Below, piece after piece: positions 5,322 to 5,754 of a stretch of 5,754 nucleotides of DNA. Below the pieces are notes generated by a model that saw only the letters and a list, made by a program, of their open reading frames with translations, was not told the DNA's origin and did not search any database. Where the stretch lies: the NCBI GenBank assembly GCA_900555795.1, contig USMP01000102.1:1-5754 (forward strand), in the 5' to 3' direction. This DNA is from an uncultured Eubacteriales bacterium (lineage in GTDB: Bacteria > Bacillota > Clostridia > Oscillospirales > Oscillospiraceae). Position 1 is the stretch's first letter; every line of letters starts with the position of its first letter. The translations under genes and the position numbers were made by a program.

Positions 5322-5359
5322 CCGCCTCCAGCGCCGTCAGGGCGCCGGAGGCGGTTTTT
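5322..5359 (+). terminator. Rho-independent terminator of the symporter gene
   Basis: A 14-position stem (5322-5335 with 5341-5354), with only one A-C mismatch and a GTCAG loop, is followed by five T bases (5355-5359). It begins 16 bp after the stop codon. Confidence 0.92.
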
Positions 5360-5368
5360 CTTTCCCTC

Positions 5369-5397
5369 TTGACAAGTCCACTGGTCCATGGTACACT
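5369..5397 (+). promoter_or_regulatory. Strong sigma-A-type promoter of the small membrane protein / PadR operon
   Basis: A perfect TTGACA (5369-5374), a 17-bp spacer and TACACT (5392-5397) make this the best promoter in the window. Transcription should start near 5404, inside the ATGT/ACAT dyad region, which suits steric repression. Confidence 0.8.
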
Positions 5398-5401
5398 TTA
5401 T

Positions 5402-5422
5402 ATATCGATGTACGACATATCG
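5402..5422 (+). promoter_or_regulatory. Probable PadR operator over the transcription start
   Basis: ATGT (5408-5411) and ACAT (5415-5418) form a dyad, flanked by two direct copies of ATATCG (5402-5407 and 5417-5422). PadR-family repressors are known to recognise ATGT/ACAT dyads, and a PadR gene is the second cistron here. Its position right after the -10 implies negative autoregulation. Confidence 0.5.
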
Positions 5423-5449
5423 TTTTCTGATAGATAGGAGTGTGCAGCC

Positions 5450-5647
5450 ATGGGCAAAAAGAAGCGGCCCCTTTCCGCCGCTGGCAGCCTGTTGTTTTTG
5501 AGTTATTTGCTATGCAGCCGGTTCACCGCCGTGCCGGAATTCCTGCTGGGATTGCTGCTGGGGCTGGCCCTCGCCTCTCTGGTTCTGTCCCTGCTGCCGG
5601 AGACTGTCCTGACCTGTCTGAGGGAGTGGAAGCGCCGTGGACAATAG
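5450..5647 (+). CDS. Small predicted membrane protein, first gene of a PadR operon
   Basis: This 65-residue protein starts at ATG 5450, 9 nt after AGGAG (5436-5440). It opens with a basic MGKKKR head, then a hydrophobic patch (~11-22), a Phe/Pro turn, a strong Leu/Gly/Ala-rich membrane span (~29-49) and a basic tail (REWKRRGQ). It could be a one- or two-span membrane protein. Its stop codon overlaps the start region of the PadR gene by 11 bp, so the two are translationally coupled. I do not recognise a family. Position suggests it is controlled by the PadR protein, perhaps as an envelope-stress or accessory membrane peptide, but that is a guess. Confidence 0.75.
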   Translation: MGKKKRPLSAAGSLLFLSYLLCSRFTAVPEFLLGLLLGLALASLVLSLLPETVLTCLREWKRRGQ

Positions 5648-5754
5648 AAGCGCGCCTCTAACCGAGGCTCTCTTTTATATCCTGCTGGCTGCCAGAAAGC
5701 CTGTCCACGGCTACGGCATTATCCAGGAGGTGGCGGAGATGACTGGCGGCCGGG
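5637..5754 (+). CDS. PadR-family transcriptional regulator, 3'-truncated by the window
   Basis: GTG 5637 begins a frame that stays open to the window edge (39 full codons). The visible N-terminus, with LTEALFYILLAARKPVHGYG followed by IIQEVAEMTGGR, is the characteristic start of the PadR winged-helix domain. AGGGAG at 5621-5626 gives a 10-nt spacing to GTG. PadR proteins are usually dimeric repressors of about 110-180 residues that respond to stress ligands or antimicrobial compounds. The gene overlaps the preceding small membrane gene by 11 bp, and a dyad at 5402-5422 near the operon promoter fits autorepression. Any target genes further downstream are outside the window. Confidence 0.88.
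   Translation, partial: MDNRSAPLTEALFYILLAARKPVHGYGIIQEVAEMTGGR

Overview
The window reads as chromosomal DNA from a GC-rich anaerobic gut Clostridium relative, most likely the Oscillospiraceae/Ruminococcaceae group (Flavonifractor/Intestinimonas-like). This is inference from the GC-rich codon use, the strong AGGAGG-type ribosome sites, the style of the SLH-domain protein, an OadG-type Na+ pump subunit, and a PadR gene. Every gene found is on the + strand. I saw no tRNA, rRNA, CRISPR array, transposase or phage gene.

Layout. (1) 1-971: the 3' part of an S-layer-homology (SLH) surface protein. (2) 1046-1240: a tiny protein, about one quarter cysteine, with a hydrophobic N-terminal segment and four perfect 18-bp repeats (Gly-Asn-Asn-Cys-Gly-Cys). 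It appears to have its own promoter and is closed by a strong terminator. (3) 1286-1528: no gene, but several possible RNA stems and a second terminator. (4) 1529-1801: a single OadG-like subunit of a Na+-pumping decarboxylase, followed by a terminator. (5) 2006-3794: a two-component system, a short KdpD-like kinase (TTG start) overlapping a KdpE-like response regulator by 11 bp. (6) 3795-4073: an intergenic stretch with response-regulator-type direct repeats and a long hairpin. (7) 4074-5306: a Na+- or H+-coupled dicarboxylate/acidic amino acid symporter of the DAACS (GltP/GltT) family, then a terminator. (8) 5369-5754: a near-consensus promoter with an ATGT/ACAT dyad, a 65-residue membrane protein, and the start of an overlapping PadR-family repressor that runs off the window.

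How it may work together. The same hexamer pair (TTAACA-N5-TTAACA or a near match, 11-bp period, with a TTAAGA upstream) sits before both the two-component operon and the symporter gene. This is the arrangement expected of OmpR/PhoB-family binding sites, so the simplest reading is that the regulator controls its own operon and the symporter. The symporter may use the Na+ gradient and OadG belongs to a Na+ export machine, so a shared link to sodium or organic-acid metabolism is possible, but that is inference. The 3' end looks like an autoregulated PadR operon. The points most worth follow-up are the shared direct-repeat boxes, the long hairpin before the symporter, the Cys-repeat microprotein, and the unexplained structured stretch before oadG.
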